The notes beneath the pieces are model-generated. The model was given only the letters and a program-made list of their open reading frames with translations. It made no database searches and was not told where the DNA came from. This document shows positions 23,886 to 32,045 of a DNA stretch of 33,844 bases, in pieces; position 1 is the first letter of the stretch; every line of letters starts with the position of its first letter. Made by a program: the position numbers and the translations under genes. The stretch covers positions 5,023 through 38,866 of the forward strand of contig DIUL01000087.1 in assembly GCA_002422345.1 (NCBI GenBank). Direction: 5' to 3'. The DNA is from Acetobacteraceae bacterium UBA6159. GTDB lineage: Bacteria; Pseudomonadota; Alphaproteobacteria; Acetobacterales; Acetobacteraceae.

Positions 23886-23910
23886 CCGGGGTGGCGGCGC
23901 CGACCGGGAG

Positions 23911-23940
23911 CGGGTGGCCGGGTCAAGCCCGGCCATGACG
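23911..23940. repeat. MAGLDPAT-type palindromic repeat upstream of scpB
   Basis: A 7-bp stem GGCCGGG/CCCGGCC (23916-23922 with 23928-23934) with a 5-base loop. Read on the minus strand, it gives the peptide MAGLDPATR, a frequent artefact of a common alphaproteobacterial repeat. It lies between scpA and scpB, next to the scpB start. Confidence 0.65.
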
Positions 23941-23991
23941 TATAGAGGCGGGGTAAGCTCGGCCGGGACGGGCAACGGGAGGCCAAGTCGA

Positions 23992-24804
23992 TCATGCCGG
24001 TTCCCCGGCGGAACCCTCGGTCGGGGGCGCGTCACCCGCGCTGAACAGGTCCCCGCCGCGCCGGACCAGGATCGGGCCGAAATCGCGGTCCTGGTGCAGG
24101 CGCACATGGCCGTCCCGTGCCATCTCCAGACTCGCCAGCAGGGTGCTGGTCAGGGCGGCGCGTCGCTCCGTCGGGTTGGCCAGGTGGGCGGGCAGGAACC
24201 GTTCCAGCTCCGCCCAGTCCGGAATGCCCTTGATCATGGAGGACAGCCGTTGCAACGCATCCTGCACCGTCCACAGCGTCAGCGCCCGAGGCCGATACGG
24301 GATCGTCTTCGTGCCGCGCCGAATCGCCGTCAGATAGGCCCGCATCAGCGCGTTGATGTCGACCACCAGGCGGGAGCGGTCGATTTCCGTGTGATCCTCG
24401 GGCGCCCCGCGGGCGAAGATGTCCTGCCCCAGCACCGGCCGCTTTCCCAGCCAGGCCGCCGCCGTACGGATCGCCTGCAGGGCACGCAGCCGTTCGGCGA
24501 GGTCCTCGGCCGCTTCTTCGCCGGCCTCCAGTTCCTCGGGGTCGGAGGGGACCAGCAGCCGGGACTTCAGCCAGGCCAGCCAGGCCGCCATCACCAGCCA
24601 GTCGGCGGCCAGTTCGAGCCGGACACGGCGCGCGCCCTCGATCACCGCCAGGAACTGCTCCACCAGGGCCAGGATCGAAATCTTCGCCAGATCGACCTTC
24701 TGCGCGCGGGCGAGTTCCAGCAGCAGGTCGAGCGGCCCCTCGAACCCGTCCAGCCGCAGCAGGAGGGTTTCGGGCGGTGGAAGGGCTACGACCTCATTCG
24801 GCAA
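23992..24804 (-). CDS. scpA: Segregation and condensation protein A
   Basis: Kleisin subunit of the SMC–ScpAB condensin, 270 aa, cytoplasmic. The N-terminal FEGPLDLLLELARAQKVDLAKISI segment (20-43) is the family signature that binds the SMC neck. WLVMAAWLAWLKSRLLVPSD follows, and a C-terminal winged-helix region contains AALTSTLLASLEMARDG. It lies three bases downstream of the M50 protease gene and upstream of scpB, the standard order. The start ATG at 24804 is the only one giving the family N-terminus. Confidence 0.94.
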   Translation of the reverse strand: MPNEVVALPPPETLLLRLDGFEGPLDLLLELARAQKVDLAKISILALVEQFLAVIEGARRVRLELAADWLVMAAWLAWLKSRLLVPSDPEELEAGEEAAEDLAERLRALQAIRTAAAWLGKRPVLGQDIFARGAPEDHTEIDRSRLVVDINALMRAYLTAIRRGTKTIPYRPRALTLWTVQDALQRLSSMIKGIPDWAELERFLPAHLANPTERRAALTSTLLASLEMARDGHVRLHQDRDFGPILVRRGGDLFSAGDAPPTEGSAGEPA

Positions 24805-24807
24805 AGG

Positions 24808-25515
24808 CTACAATCCCCTGGCGGCTCCTCCGCCCAGGTCGTGACCCGACAGCCAGAAGACGGTGCGGAACGCCCAGGGCAGAACGTCATCCAGCGCCGC
24901 GCCGACCGGGTCGATGCCGGTCGCGTAGGGCAGCACGAAGACCATGAACAGGACGATGAAGATCCCCGCGCGCTCCAGCTTCGCCCAGGCGATGGCGAGG
25001 TTGAGGGGGAGGATGCCGACCGCGATGCGGCCGCCATCCAAGGGCGGGATCGGCAGCAGGTTGAACAGGCCGAGCACCAGGTTCGAGAGGATGAAGTAGA
25101 ACAGGCCCTGGACGGCGTAGTGGTTGAAGGATCCCGGTCCCTGGAACGCGAGGATCGCCAGCGCGCCAAGCCAGGCCAGCACGAAGTTCATCGCCGGGCC
25201 GGCGGCGGCGACCAGGGCCATGCCGCGGCGAGGGTCTCGGAACACCCAGGGCGCGACCGGCACCGGCTTGGCCCAGCCGAACATGAACTGCACCTTGCCT
25301 ACCAGGATCAACTGAGAGATCAGCAGGATGCCCGGCAGGATGATCGTCCCCACCCGGTCCACGTGCCGCAGCGGGTTCAGCGACAGCCGTCCCGCGTCCC
25401 GCGCCGTGTTGTCGCCGAGGGCCATGGCGGCGTAGCCGTGCGCGGCCTCATGCAACGTGATGGCGAAGATGGTCGGGATGACCGCCAGCGCCAGTTGGAT
25501 CGCGAATTCCATCAT
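24808..25515 (-). CDS. Site-2-protease-family (M50) zinc metalloprotease
   Basis: Intramembrane metalloprotease homologue of 235 aa with about five hydrophobic segments. The zinc-binding HEAAH (22-26) and the third ligand motif in LLPIPPLDGGR are intact, as is SLNPLRHVDRVGTIILPG. This small, domain-poor form (no PDZ or CBS) is common beside scpA in Rhodospirillales. The ATG at 25515 overlaps the nagZ stop (ATGA); a second ATG follows at once. The substrate is unknown. The frame continues upstream to 25677 but only shadows nagZ. Confidence 0.9.
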   Translation of the reverse strand: MMEFAIQLALAVIPTIFAITLHEAAHGYAAMALGDNTARDAGRLSLNPLRHVDRVGTIILPGILLISQLILVGKVQFMFGWAKPVPVAPWVFRDPRRGMALVAAAGPAMNFVLAWLGALAILAFQGPGSFNHYAVQGLFYFILSNLVLGLFNLLPIPPLDGGRIAVGILPLNLAIAWAKLERAGIFIVLFMVFVLPYATGIDPVGAALDDVLPWAFRTVFWLSGHDLGGGAARGL

Positions 25516-26504
25516 GCGAGGAGGCGATCCCGTTCGGCGGACAGAGCCGCCCCGTCCAGCGCCACGATCCGGTGGCGGACCATCGCGCGTGCGGTCGCCA
25601 TGCGTGCCTGGGTGGACGGCGTGATTGCGGGGCAGGCGGCCAGGACGTCGCGCGTGCCCTCGAAATCGCCCGGGCAATACAGTGCCACGTCGCAGCCGGC
25701 GGCCAGCGCCCGGGCCGCGAGGTCGGCCGGCGTGCCGCTGAGGGCCTTCATCGCCAGATCGTCTGTCACCAGCACTCCCCTGAATCCCATGCGTCCGCGA
25801 ATGACCCGTTCGATCACCGGCCCGGACAGCGTGGCGGGGGATATGGGATCAAGAGCGGCATAAACGATATGGGCCGTCATGAACCAGGGGAGATTGGCGT
25901 TGGCGGCAAAGGGCAGCAGGTCGGCGTCCAGATCATTCGCATCGACCCTTGGCAGGCTGAGGTGGCTGTCCACCCGCGCTCGCCCGTGCCCGGGGGCGTG
26001 CTTGCCGATCGGGATGACGCCGCCGGCCATCAGCCCCTCGGCCACCGCGCGGGCCAGGCGGGCGACAATCGCGGGGTCGGTGGCATAGGCGCGATCGCCG
26101 ATCACGTCATGCGCGCCGGGGACGGACAGGTCGAGCACCGGGGCGGCCACGAGGTCGAAGCCCGCGGCCGAACAATCCAGCCCGATCAGGGCGCCGGTCA
26201 GCCAAGCGGCGCGCAGGCCGGCGCGCGGGTCTCGGGCGAACAGGTCGCCAATCGCGCCGGCCGGCGGATGGGCACGCCAGTGCGGCGGGCGGAGGCGCGC
26301 GACTCGGCCGCCTTCCTGGTCCACCATGATCGCCGCGCCCGCCGGCAGGACGTGGCGGAGGTCGCGCGTCAGGGCGGCGAGTCCCGCCGGGTCCTGGATG
26401 TTGCGGGCGAACAGGATCACGCCGGCGGGGGGATGGGCGCGGAACAAGGCCGCTTCCTCGGGTCCGACGGCGGGCCCCGCGATGCCGACGATCGCGGCCT
26501 TCAT
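25512..26504 (-). CDS. nagZ: Beta-N-acetylhexosaminidase (peptidoglycan recycling)
   Basis: Glycoside hydrolase family 3 enzyme of about 330 aa that removes GlcNAc from muropeptides in the cytoplasm. The family motif KHAPGHGRARVDSH carries the catalytic histidine. VTDDLAMKAL contains the nucleophile aspartate and VDQEGGRVARLRP is also conserved. The start is ambiguous: the ATG at 26504 gives MKAAIVGIAG at the fold start, while an ATG at 26522 adds six residues; neither has a clear ribosome-binding site. It heads the M50–scpA–scpB–tatB–tatC–serS series. Confidence 0.93.
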   Translation of the reverse strand: MKAAIVGIAGPAVGPEEAALFRAHPPAGVILFARNIQDPAGLAALTRDLRHVLPAGAAIMVDQEGGRVARLRPPHWRAHPPAGAIGDLFARDPRAGLRAAWLTGALIGLDCSAAGFDLVAAPVLDLSVPGAHDVIGDRAYATDPAIVARLARAVAEGLMAGGVIPIGKHAPGHGRARVDSHLSLPRVDANDLDADLLPFAANANLPWFMTAHIVYAALDPISPATLSGPVIERVIRGRMGFRGVLVTDDLAMKALSGTPADLAARALAAGCDVALYCPGDFEGTRDVLAACPAITPSTQARMATARAMVRHRIVALDGAALSAERDRLLA

Positions 26505-26569
26505 GGGTGGTTCAACGGGCATCCGGCCATCATGGCGATGATGGCGGGGCGGCGGAAGAGTAGGTGGGG

Positions 26570-27385
26570 TCAGGCGCTGGTTCGGCTCCGGCGGCGCAGG
26601 CCGAGGGCGGCGAGGCCGGTCAGCAGCAGGGCGAGGGTGCCAGGCTCGGGCACATCGATCACGGCGACGGGGACGCTAGCCTCCCGCACGAAGACGTTGA
26701 TGCCGCCGTGGGCGTTCTTGAAGTCGTTATGGGGCGAGGTCGAATAGGAGCCCTCTCCGTACATCATGCGGTTCACGTTGGCGAAATGATTGCCCTCAAA
26801 TCCGATCCAGGGGTCCTCGGGGTTGCCGGGGCCGCGGTTCAGGACGTTGGTGGATCCGCTCGCGGCCACGCCCAGGCCCTGTGACGCGATGACCGTCGCA
26901 TTGAGGTCCGTCAGGGACATGTTCATCGCGTAGACCGAAGCCGTGGTGAGCACCCCCCAGGCCGTGGCGTCCCCGGTCTGGAACATCAGGTAGTCGAATG
27001 GCACGCCCAGGGTGGCGAGCGGCATCGACCAGTTCTGCGTGTCGTTGGGGTTGAGCGAGGTCGGGTTGAGCGAAAAGGTGCCGGCGAGGCTGTCGGTCGC
27101 CGGGGACCAGCCGCCGGTACCCGGGACGTGGCGCATCAGCATCCAGCCGCCGCCGGACGTGCTCATGTCCGCGTAGATCTGGAACGCGGCGTTGCCACCG
27201 GCGCCGTCGGGGTCGATCCAGTAAACGCCCGAGGCCGAGCCTGCGTAGTTCGTCAGGATTTGCGCAGCGGACAGGCCGGCACTGCCGGCGGACGTCCCGT
27301 CAAACGGCGCGGCGTGGGCGGGCGTGGCCAGCACGCCCAGGACGATCGCCGCCGCGATCAATACATGCGTTCTGGTCTGTCGCAT
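26570..27385 (-). CDS. Secreted fibrinogen-like protein with PEP-CTERM sorting signal
   Basis: 271 aa. A signal peptide (residues about 1-25, ending in AHA) is followed by a domain that opens like the fibrinogen-related (FReD) fold: SGVYWIDPDG then FQIYADMSTSGGGWMLMRH (about 50-87). In animal members this reads VYCDM.TDGGGW, so the cysteine is replaced by Ala. The C-terminus VPEPGTLALLLTGLAALGL followed by RRRSR (245-268) is a textbook PEP-CTERM signal that exosortase would cleave. No exosortase is in the window. The protein is probably exported and surface-bound, perhaps binding glycans. The upstream frame to 28435 is antisense to the dehydrogenase gene. Confidence 0.82.
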   Translation of the reverse strand: MRQTRTHVLIAAAIVLGVLATPAHAAPFDGTSAGSAGLSAAQILTNYAGSASGVYWIDPDGAGGNAAFQIYADMSTSGGGWMLMRHVPGTGGWSPATDSLAGTFSLNPTSLNPNDTQNWSMPLATLGVPFDYLMFQTGDATAWGVLTTASVYAMNMSLTDLNATVIASQGLGVAASGSTNVLNRGPGNPEDPWIGFEGNHFANVNRMMYGEGSYSTSPHNDFKNAHGGINVFVREASVPVAVIDVPEPGTLALLLTGLAALGLRRRSRTSA

Positions 27386-27538
27386 CCTGGTGGTGTCCCG
27401 GCCACATTCGGAACCAAAATACCGGCGATCGTCGCTTTCCGCAACATTAATCCATGAATTGATGCACGCTGAATCGCTCCGATGGACAACGATCCCGTCC
27501 GGCGATAGGACCGAAAGGCAGGAAAAAAGGAACGTCCC

Positions 27539-28552
27539 ATGCCCACAACGGTGCTCTACACGGAAAAGTCCTACCCGGATGACAGCGTCGAGCGCCGGAT
27601 CTACGGCCCGGACGTCCGTGTCATCTTCCCCAAGGAACCGACCACGGGCCTGGCCGATCTGTCCGATGAGGATTGCGCCGCGGCCGAGGGGCTGATGATC
27701 CTGCGCTACAAGGTCACCGAGGCGGACTTGGCGCGCTTCCCGAAGCTGCGCGCGATCTGCCGGATGGGCGTGGGCTACGATAACCTCGACCGCGTCGCCG
27801 CGGCCAAGCGGCAGATCATGATCCTCAACGTCCCCGACTATGGCACGACCGAGGTCGCGGATCACGCGATGTCGCTGGCGCTCGCGCTGCGGCGGGGGCT
27901 GTTCATCCATCTGGAGGCCCAGCGGGCCGATCCGCCGGCGCCGTGGAAGTATATCGACGATCCGCTGCTCAAGCGCTCGGGCGTGCAGACGTTTGGTATT
28001 GTCGGCATGGGGCGGATCGCGACGGCGGTTGCGCTGCGGGCCAAGGCGTTCGGGTTCCAGGTGGTGTTCTTTGATCCGTATCTGCCGAACGGGGTGGAAC
28101 TCGGCCTGGGCGTGCAGCGGGCGCCGACGCTGGAGGCTTTGCTGGAGCAGACCGATACGCTGTCGGTGCATGTGCCCCTGACGCCGGAAACCCGGGGGCT
28201 GATCAATGCCGCGGCCCTCGCGCGGTTGCCCAAGGGGGCGGTGGTGGTGAACACCGCGCGCGGGCCGATCGTCGATATCGATGCGCTGGGGGAGGCCCTG
28301 AAGTCCGGGCATCTGTCGGGCGTGGGGATCGACGTGGTGCCGGTGGAGCCTCCGGTCGATCCGGTGCCGGAACTGATGCGCGCGTTCCGGGCGCGGGAGC
28401 CTTGGACGATCGGGCGGCTGATCATCACGCCGCACTCGGCGTTCTATACGCCGCAGGCATGGGACGACATCCGGTCGAAGTCGGCTGAGACGATGCGGGC
28501 GGCGCTGCTCGGGCCGAAGGCGCAGAATATGATTGCGCCGGATAGTTATTGA
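27539..28552 (+). CDS. D-isomer-specific 2-hydroxyacid dehydrogenase (CtBP-like)
   Basis: NAD-dependent dehydrogenase of 337 aa. The Rossmann motif GIVGMGRIATAVALRAKAFG is followed by the catalytic Arg in NTARGPIVD and a His in TPHSAFYT. The catalytic glutamate region reads GIDVVPVEPP. The N-terminal region (ICRMGVGYDNLD) matches the CtBP-type branch. Substrates range from glycerate to phosphoglycerate and are not told by sequence. An AAAAGG lies eight bases before the ATG. It is divergent from the PEP-CTERM gene across 153 bases and shares no strand with its neighbours. Confidence 0.92.
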   Translation: MPTTVLYTEKSYPDDSVERRIYGPDVRVIFPKEPTTGLADLSDEDCAAAEGLMILRYKVTEADLARFPKLRAICRMGVGYDNLDRVAAAKRQIMILNVPDYGTTEVADHAMSLALALRRGLFIHLEAQRADPPAPWKYIDDPLLKRSGVQTFGIVGMGRIATAVALRAKAFGFQVVFFDPYLPNGVELGLGVQRAPTLEALLEQTDTLSVHVPLTPETRGLINAAALARLPKGAVVVNTARGPIVDIDALGEALKSGHLSGVGIDVVPVEPPVDPVPELMRAFRAREPWTIGRLIITPHSAFYTPQAWDDIRSKSAETMRAALLGPKAQNMIAPDSY

Positions 28553-28640
28553 GGGGGGCTATCGGACTGGTTTCGGGTTGGCTGGTCCAGTGCGTCGATC
28601 CCGCCACCGGCGAGGATGGCGCACTGGTATTCCCCCCAGC

Positions 28641-29750
28641 CTACTCCCCGCCCAGCGGCTTCATGTTGCGTTCCGCCGCCCGCCGCAGCAGTGCGGCCGA
28701 GCGGTAAACGCCGTGCACCATCTTGGAGTAAGGCAGCACCAGGAACAGCGCCAGGATGAAGCCCAGATGGATCGCCAGCGCCAAGCCCATCGCGCCGGTG
28801 GAACGAACCGCGAGCAGCACCAGACCGGTCAGCGATGACAGGGCCAGCAGCAACAGCATCGCCACGTCCCCGCCCAGCAGCTTGCGGGAGACAGGGCCGG
28901 GGTCTTCCATCAACTTCATCGCGAACAGGCCGAGCGTCCCGATCATCAGCATCACGCCGCCGACGGTGCCGAGCACCACGGGGACGCTCAGGTAGTCGTA
29001 GGGCGCGTGCCAGCCGAAGAGCGTGTGGTAGAAGAACCCCACGGTCGTCGCCGCGAAGCACAGCATGAAGCCGTAGAACATCGCGTGATGCAGCATGCGC
29101 CGCCGCATCGAGAAGGCCTCGGAATTATCGTTGCAGCCGTTCCCATTGCCGCCGAGGTTCTTCAGCGTCAGCACGTCCCACAGCGCGATGCCCAGGGCGA
29201 CGGGGCCAACGCCGCCCTCGGGGCCGGCGTCCTTCCAGAAGTTCCGGGCCCCCATCCACATGGCCACCAGCGCGAAGCCGAAGCTCGCGACGCCGACGAC
29301 CTGCATGACGATCAGCGGGATCACGGCATAGAATGATCCGGCCTCGGCCGGGCGCGCCTTCCAGAAATTCTCGGGCGAGACCAGCAGCATGGACAGGATC
29401 AGCACGATCGAGATCGAGGCGACGATGACGCCCGAAACGATGGTCCCGTTCCGTTCAAACAGCGACCCCATGCCCTTGGGCCACGCGTATTCCGTGTAGC
29501 TCTGCTGGCGGACCTCGGCCATGACCTTGGGGATGTTGATCCCCCATTCATGCGGCGGCGCGTATTGGCAGGCGTAGTAGCAGCCGCGGCAGCCGTGGCA
29601 CAGGTTGGCCAGGTAGCTCAGGTCGCCGGCCGTGTATTCCCGCCGCAGTTCCAGCGCGGGGAAGACGGCGCAGAAGCCCTCGCAATAGCGGCAGGCGTTG
29701 CAGACCTCGACTTCATGCCGAGCGCGTTCGATGAGTTCAGTTTCTTGCAC
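28641..29750 (-). CDS. tcuB: Tricarballylate-utilisation 4Fe-4S membrane protein TcuB
   Basis: 369 aa. The N-terminal ferredoxin-like part has CNACRYCEGFC (17-27) and CHGCRGCYYAC (51-61), together enough for two 4Fe-4S clusters. The C-terminal ~270 residues have six or so hydrophobic segments with His residues fit for heme or quinone contact. In Salmonella TcuB reoxidises the flavin of TcuA and passes electrons to the quinone pool. The GC-rich 5' end overlaps tcuA by 14 bases. The intergenic stretch 28553-28640 holds no recognisable feature. Confidence 0.9.
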   Translation of the reverse strand: MQETELIERARHEVEVCNACRYCEGFCAVFPALELRREYTAGDLSYLANLCHGCRGCYYACQYAPPHEWGINIPKVMAEVRQQSYTEYAWPKGMGSLFERNGTIVSGVIVASISIVLILSMLLVSPENFWKARPAEAGSFYAVIPLIVMQVVGVASFGFALVAMWMGARNFWKDAGPEGGVGPVALGIALWDVLTLKNLGGNGNGCNDNSEAFSMRRRMLHHAMFYGFMLCFAATTVGFFYHTLFGWHAPYDYLSVPVVLGTVGGVMLMIGTLGLFAMKLMEDPGPVSRKLLGGDVAMLLLLALSSLTGLVLLAVRSTGAMGLALAIHLGFILALFLVLPYSKMVHGVYRSAALLRRAAERNMKPLGGE

Positions 29751-31137
29751 GGTTTGCGGCCTCCTGCCCCGCGATGCGGCCGAACACCGTGCCGATCGTC
29801 ATTCCGAACCCCGCAAGATAACCCTTGCCGAGGATGTTGCCAGCCATGATTTCCCCCGAGGCGAACAGGTTCCCGGCGGGTTGGCCGTTGTCCATGATCA
29901 CCTGGGCCTTTTCGTTCACCCGGACGCCCAGATAGGTGAAGGTGATGCCGGGGCGCAGCGGGTAGCCATAGAACGGCCCCTTGTCGACGCTGCGGGCCCA
30001 GTTGGTCTTGTTGGGCGTCAGTCCGACGGTGTGGTTGCCGTCCAGCTTGAGGTTGTCGAACGACTGCCCGGGCGGGATGGCGGCGTTGTATTCCTCCACC
30101 GTCTGGCGGACCTTCATCGGGTCCAGCTTCATGCGGATGGCCAGTTCCTCGATCGTGTCGGCCTTGTAGGCCGGGTAGACCGACGGCATGAACAGCCGGA
30201 ACGCCTTGGAGTCACAGATCGAGTAGGCGATCTGGCCGGGCTGCTGAGCGATCAGACGGCCCCAGATGGCATAGCGCTTGGGCCAGACGTCCTCGCCCTC
30301 ATCATAGAAGCGGTCGCCGTTCTGGTTGACCACGACGCTGTAGGGCACGCTGTCCAGACGGGTCGTGATCCCGCCGTCGAACTTGGGCGCGCGGGCATCG
30401 AGGGCCACGGCATGGCACTGGGTCGGATCGCCGATCGCGCCGACGCCCTGATCCAGCAGGTTCTTTAGCACCCGGCCGCGGTTGAACGGCGTGCCACGGA
30501 TCACGAAGTTGTCGACCGCGTCGCCCCAGTATTGCCGCATCCAGTCCAGGTTGGCCTGGAACCCGCCGGCCGAGGCCACCACGCAGCGGGCCTGCACCGT
30601 CTCGGGGAAGCCGCGCAGGGTGATGTCGACCGTCCGGACGAACCCGTCATCCATGTTCAGAGACAGGACCTCGGTATCATAGATGATATCGACCCCGAGC
30701 CGTTCGGCCGTCAGGTAATAGGCGTTCACAAGGGCCTTGCCGCCGCCCAGGAAGAACGCATTGGTCCGCCCCAGGTTCAGCGTGCCCGTCAAGGACGGCT
30801 GGAACCGGACGCCACAGGCCTGCATCCAGCCGAACACGCCGGACGACGCCCGGATGGTCATCCGGGCAAGAGCCTCATCCGTGTTGCCGCCGGTGACCCG
30901 CAGCAGGTCGTCCCAGTACTCGTCCTCGTGATAGGCCTCGATCAGCACGTCGTTCGGCTTGTCGTGCATGGCCCGAAGGTTGCGCGTGTGCCGGCTGTTG
31001 CCGCCCCGGAACGCCTTGGGGGCGCTTTCCAGCAGCAGCACGCTGGCGCCGGCCTGGCGCGCGGTGATGGCGGCACAGAGCGCGGCATTGCCGCCGCCCG
31101 CCACCAACACGTCATAGGTCTGTCTTAGGTCCGGCAT
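29737..31137 (-). CDS. tcuA: FAD-dependent tricarballylate dehydrogenase TcuA
   Basis: Flavoprotein of 466 aa that oxidises tricarballylate to cis-aconitate in the known pathway. The N-terminal FAD motif is GGGNAALCAA (14-23), followed by ESAPKAFRGGNSRHTRNLR. The C-terminal GNLFASGEIMAGNILGKGYLAG is the second FAD-contacting segment of the fumarate-reductase superfamily. It precedes tcuB with an overlapping stop. The family also includes 3-oxosteroid dehydrogenases and fumarate reductases, so pairing with TcuB is what sets the name. No TcuC transporter or TcuR regulator is here. Confidence 0.9.
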   Translation of the reverse strand: MPDLRQTYDVLVAGGGNAALCAAITARQAGASVLLLESAPKAFRGGNSRHTRNLRAMHDKPNDVLIEAYHEDEYWDDLLRVTGGNTDEALARMTIRASSGVFGWMQACGVRFQPSLTGTLNLGRTNAFFLGGGKALVNAYYLTAERLGVDIIYDTEVLSLNMDDGFVRTVDITLRGFPETVQARCVVASAGGFQANLDWMRQYWGDAVDNFVIRGTPFNRGRVLKNLLDQGVGAIGDPTQCHAVALDARAPKFDGGITTRLDSVPYSVVVNQNGDRFYDEGEDVWPKRYAIWGRLIAQQPGQIAYSICDSKAFRLFMPSVYPAYKADTIEELAIRMKLDPMKVRQTVEEYNAAIPPGQSFDNLKLDGNHTVGLTPNKTNWARSVDKGPFYGYPLRPGITFTYLGVRVNEKAQVIMDNGQPAGNLFASGEIMAGNILGKGYLAGFGMTIGTVFGRIAGQEAANRARN

Positions 31138-31215
31138 ACTCCGCTTCCCCTTGGCCTCCGCCCGCAGGGAGTATGTCTAACCCATTACCGTTTGGGTGTC
31201 AGGGGGGCGCGGGCG

Positions 31216-31935
31216 CTACCGGCGAAAGCGCAGGTCCACCCCCCGGGCCCGCCACCCGGCCTCGATCGCGTCCAGGTCGGTGAAACCGGACGGGTTGGAT
31301 TTGGACGGCGCGATCCCAATGCGCGGCAGCCCCTCCTGCTTCCAGATGCCCAGCAGGCGGCGCAGTTCGACCAGGGGTTCGGCGTGGTCGTCGACGCGGA
31401 GGTTCAGGTCGGGGAAGTCCTCGGTCGAGACCATGACCATCGCCGCCGACTGCCGCCCGCGCCGGTCGCCGCCCGCGGCCTCTCCGGAGTCCATCGCCAG
31501 CATCAGGCGGTCGACCATCAGCAGGGAGGCATTGGCCTGCCAGCTTGCCAGCGTGTCGGCGATCGTTGCCTCCCCGGCCAGCATGTTGCCGGCGACGCTG
31601 ATGCCGCCGGCCGAGACGCTGCCGCACCACATCACGCAGTTGTCCCCGGTCCAGGCGGCGGTACGGCCGTGGCGGTCGACGGCATGGATCTGGCGGATGC
31701 CGCGGCCCTCGTCCCCGGCCAGGGCGCTTTCGATCGCCGCGGCAGGCGGCAGGCCGCGGGCCATGGCGTCGAGCACCGCGGGGCCGAGATAGCGGTTGGT
31801 CATGGACTGGGTGGAGACCGCGCCGACGCCCGACCGGACGAAGGGGCAGGAGGCACCGACCGCGAAGGCGCAGGTGGTGACGGCGACCGCGAAGGCCCCC
31901 GTTTCGGGATCATGGGCGACGATCGACCACGTCAT
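31216..31935 (-). CDS. DUF1028 family protein (Ntn-hydrolase-like)
   Basis: 239 aa. The sequence TWSIVAHDPETGAFAVAVTTCAFAVGASCPFVRSGVGAVSTQS at the start is typical of DUF1028, a family thought to have an Ntn-hydrolase fold; a Thr follows the initiator Met, which would be the nucleophile if Met is removed. A central VSAGGISVAGNMLAG and a C-terminal PDLNLRVDDHAEPLVELRRLL are also conserved. The ATG at 31935 is used because the 31 residues before it have no family match. It lies 78 bases upstream of tcuA on the same strand and is divergent from the TctC-type gene. The function of the family is not established. Confidence 0.82.
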   Translation of the reverse strand: MTWSIVAHDPETGAFAVAVTTCAFAVGASCPFVRSGVGAVSTQSMTNRYLGPAVLDAMARGLPPAAAIESALAGDEGRGIRQIHAVDRHGRTAAWTGDNCVMWCGSVSAGGISVAGNMLAGEATIADTLASWQANASLLMVDRLMLAMDSGEAAGGDRRGRQSAAMVMVSTEDFPDLNLRVDDHAEPLVELRRLLGIWKQEGLPRIGIAPSKSNPSGFTDLDAIEAGWRARGVDLRFRR

Positions 31936-32045
31936 CAGCGACTTCCGATTCAGGCGAGGGCGCACACTACAGGTCCAAGTCACGTTGCGCGCCAGGGGGG
32001 ATGCGGTCATTTTGCGGCCAACCATCACAGGGAGTGGACGACGTC

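Noticed and set aside
23886..24107. N-terminal extension of ScpB
   Set aside because: It passes through a MAGLDPA-type repeat and overlaps scpA; the family N-terminus fits the ATG at 23885.
27386..28435. Upstream extension of the PEP-CTERM frame
   Set aside because: It is antisense to the well-supported 2-hydroxyacid dehydrogenase, while a signal peptide begins at the ATG at 27385.
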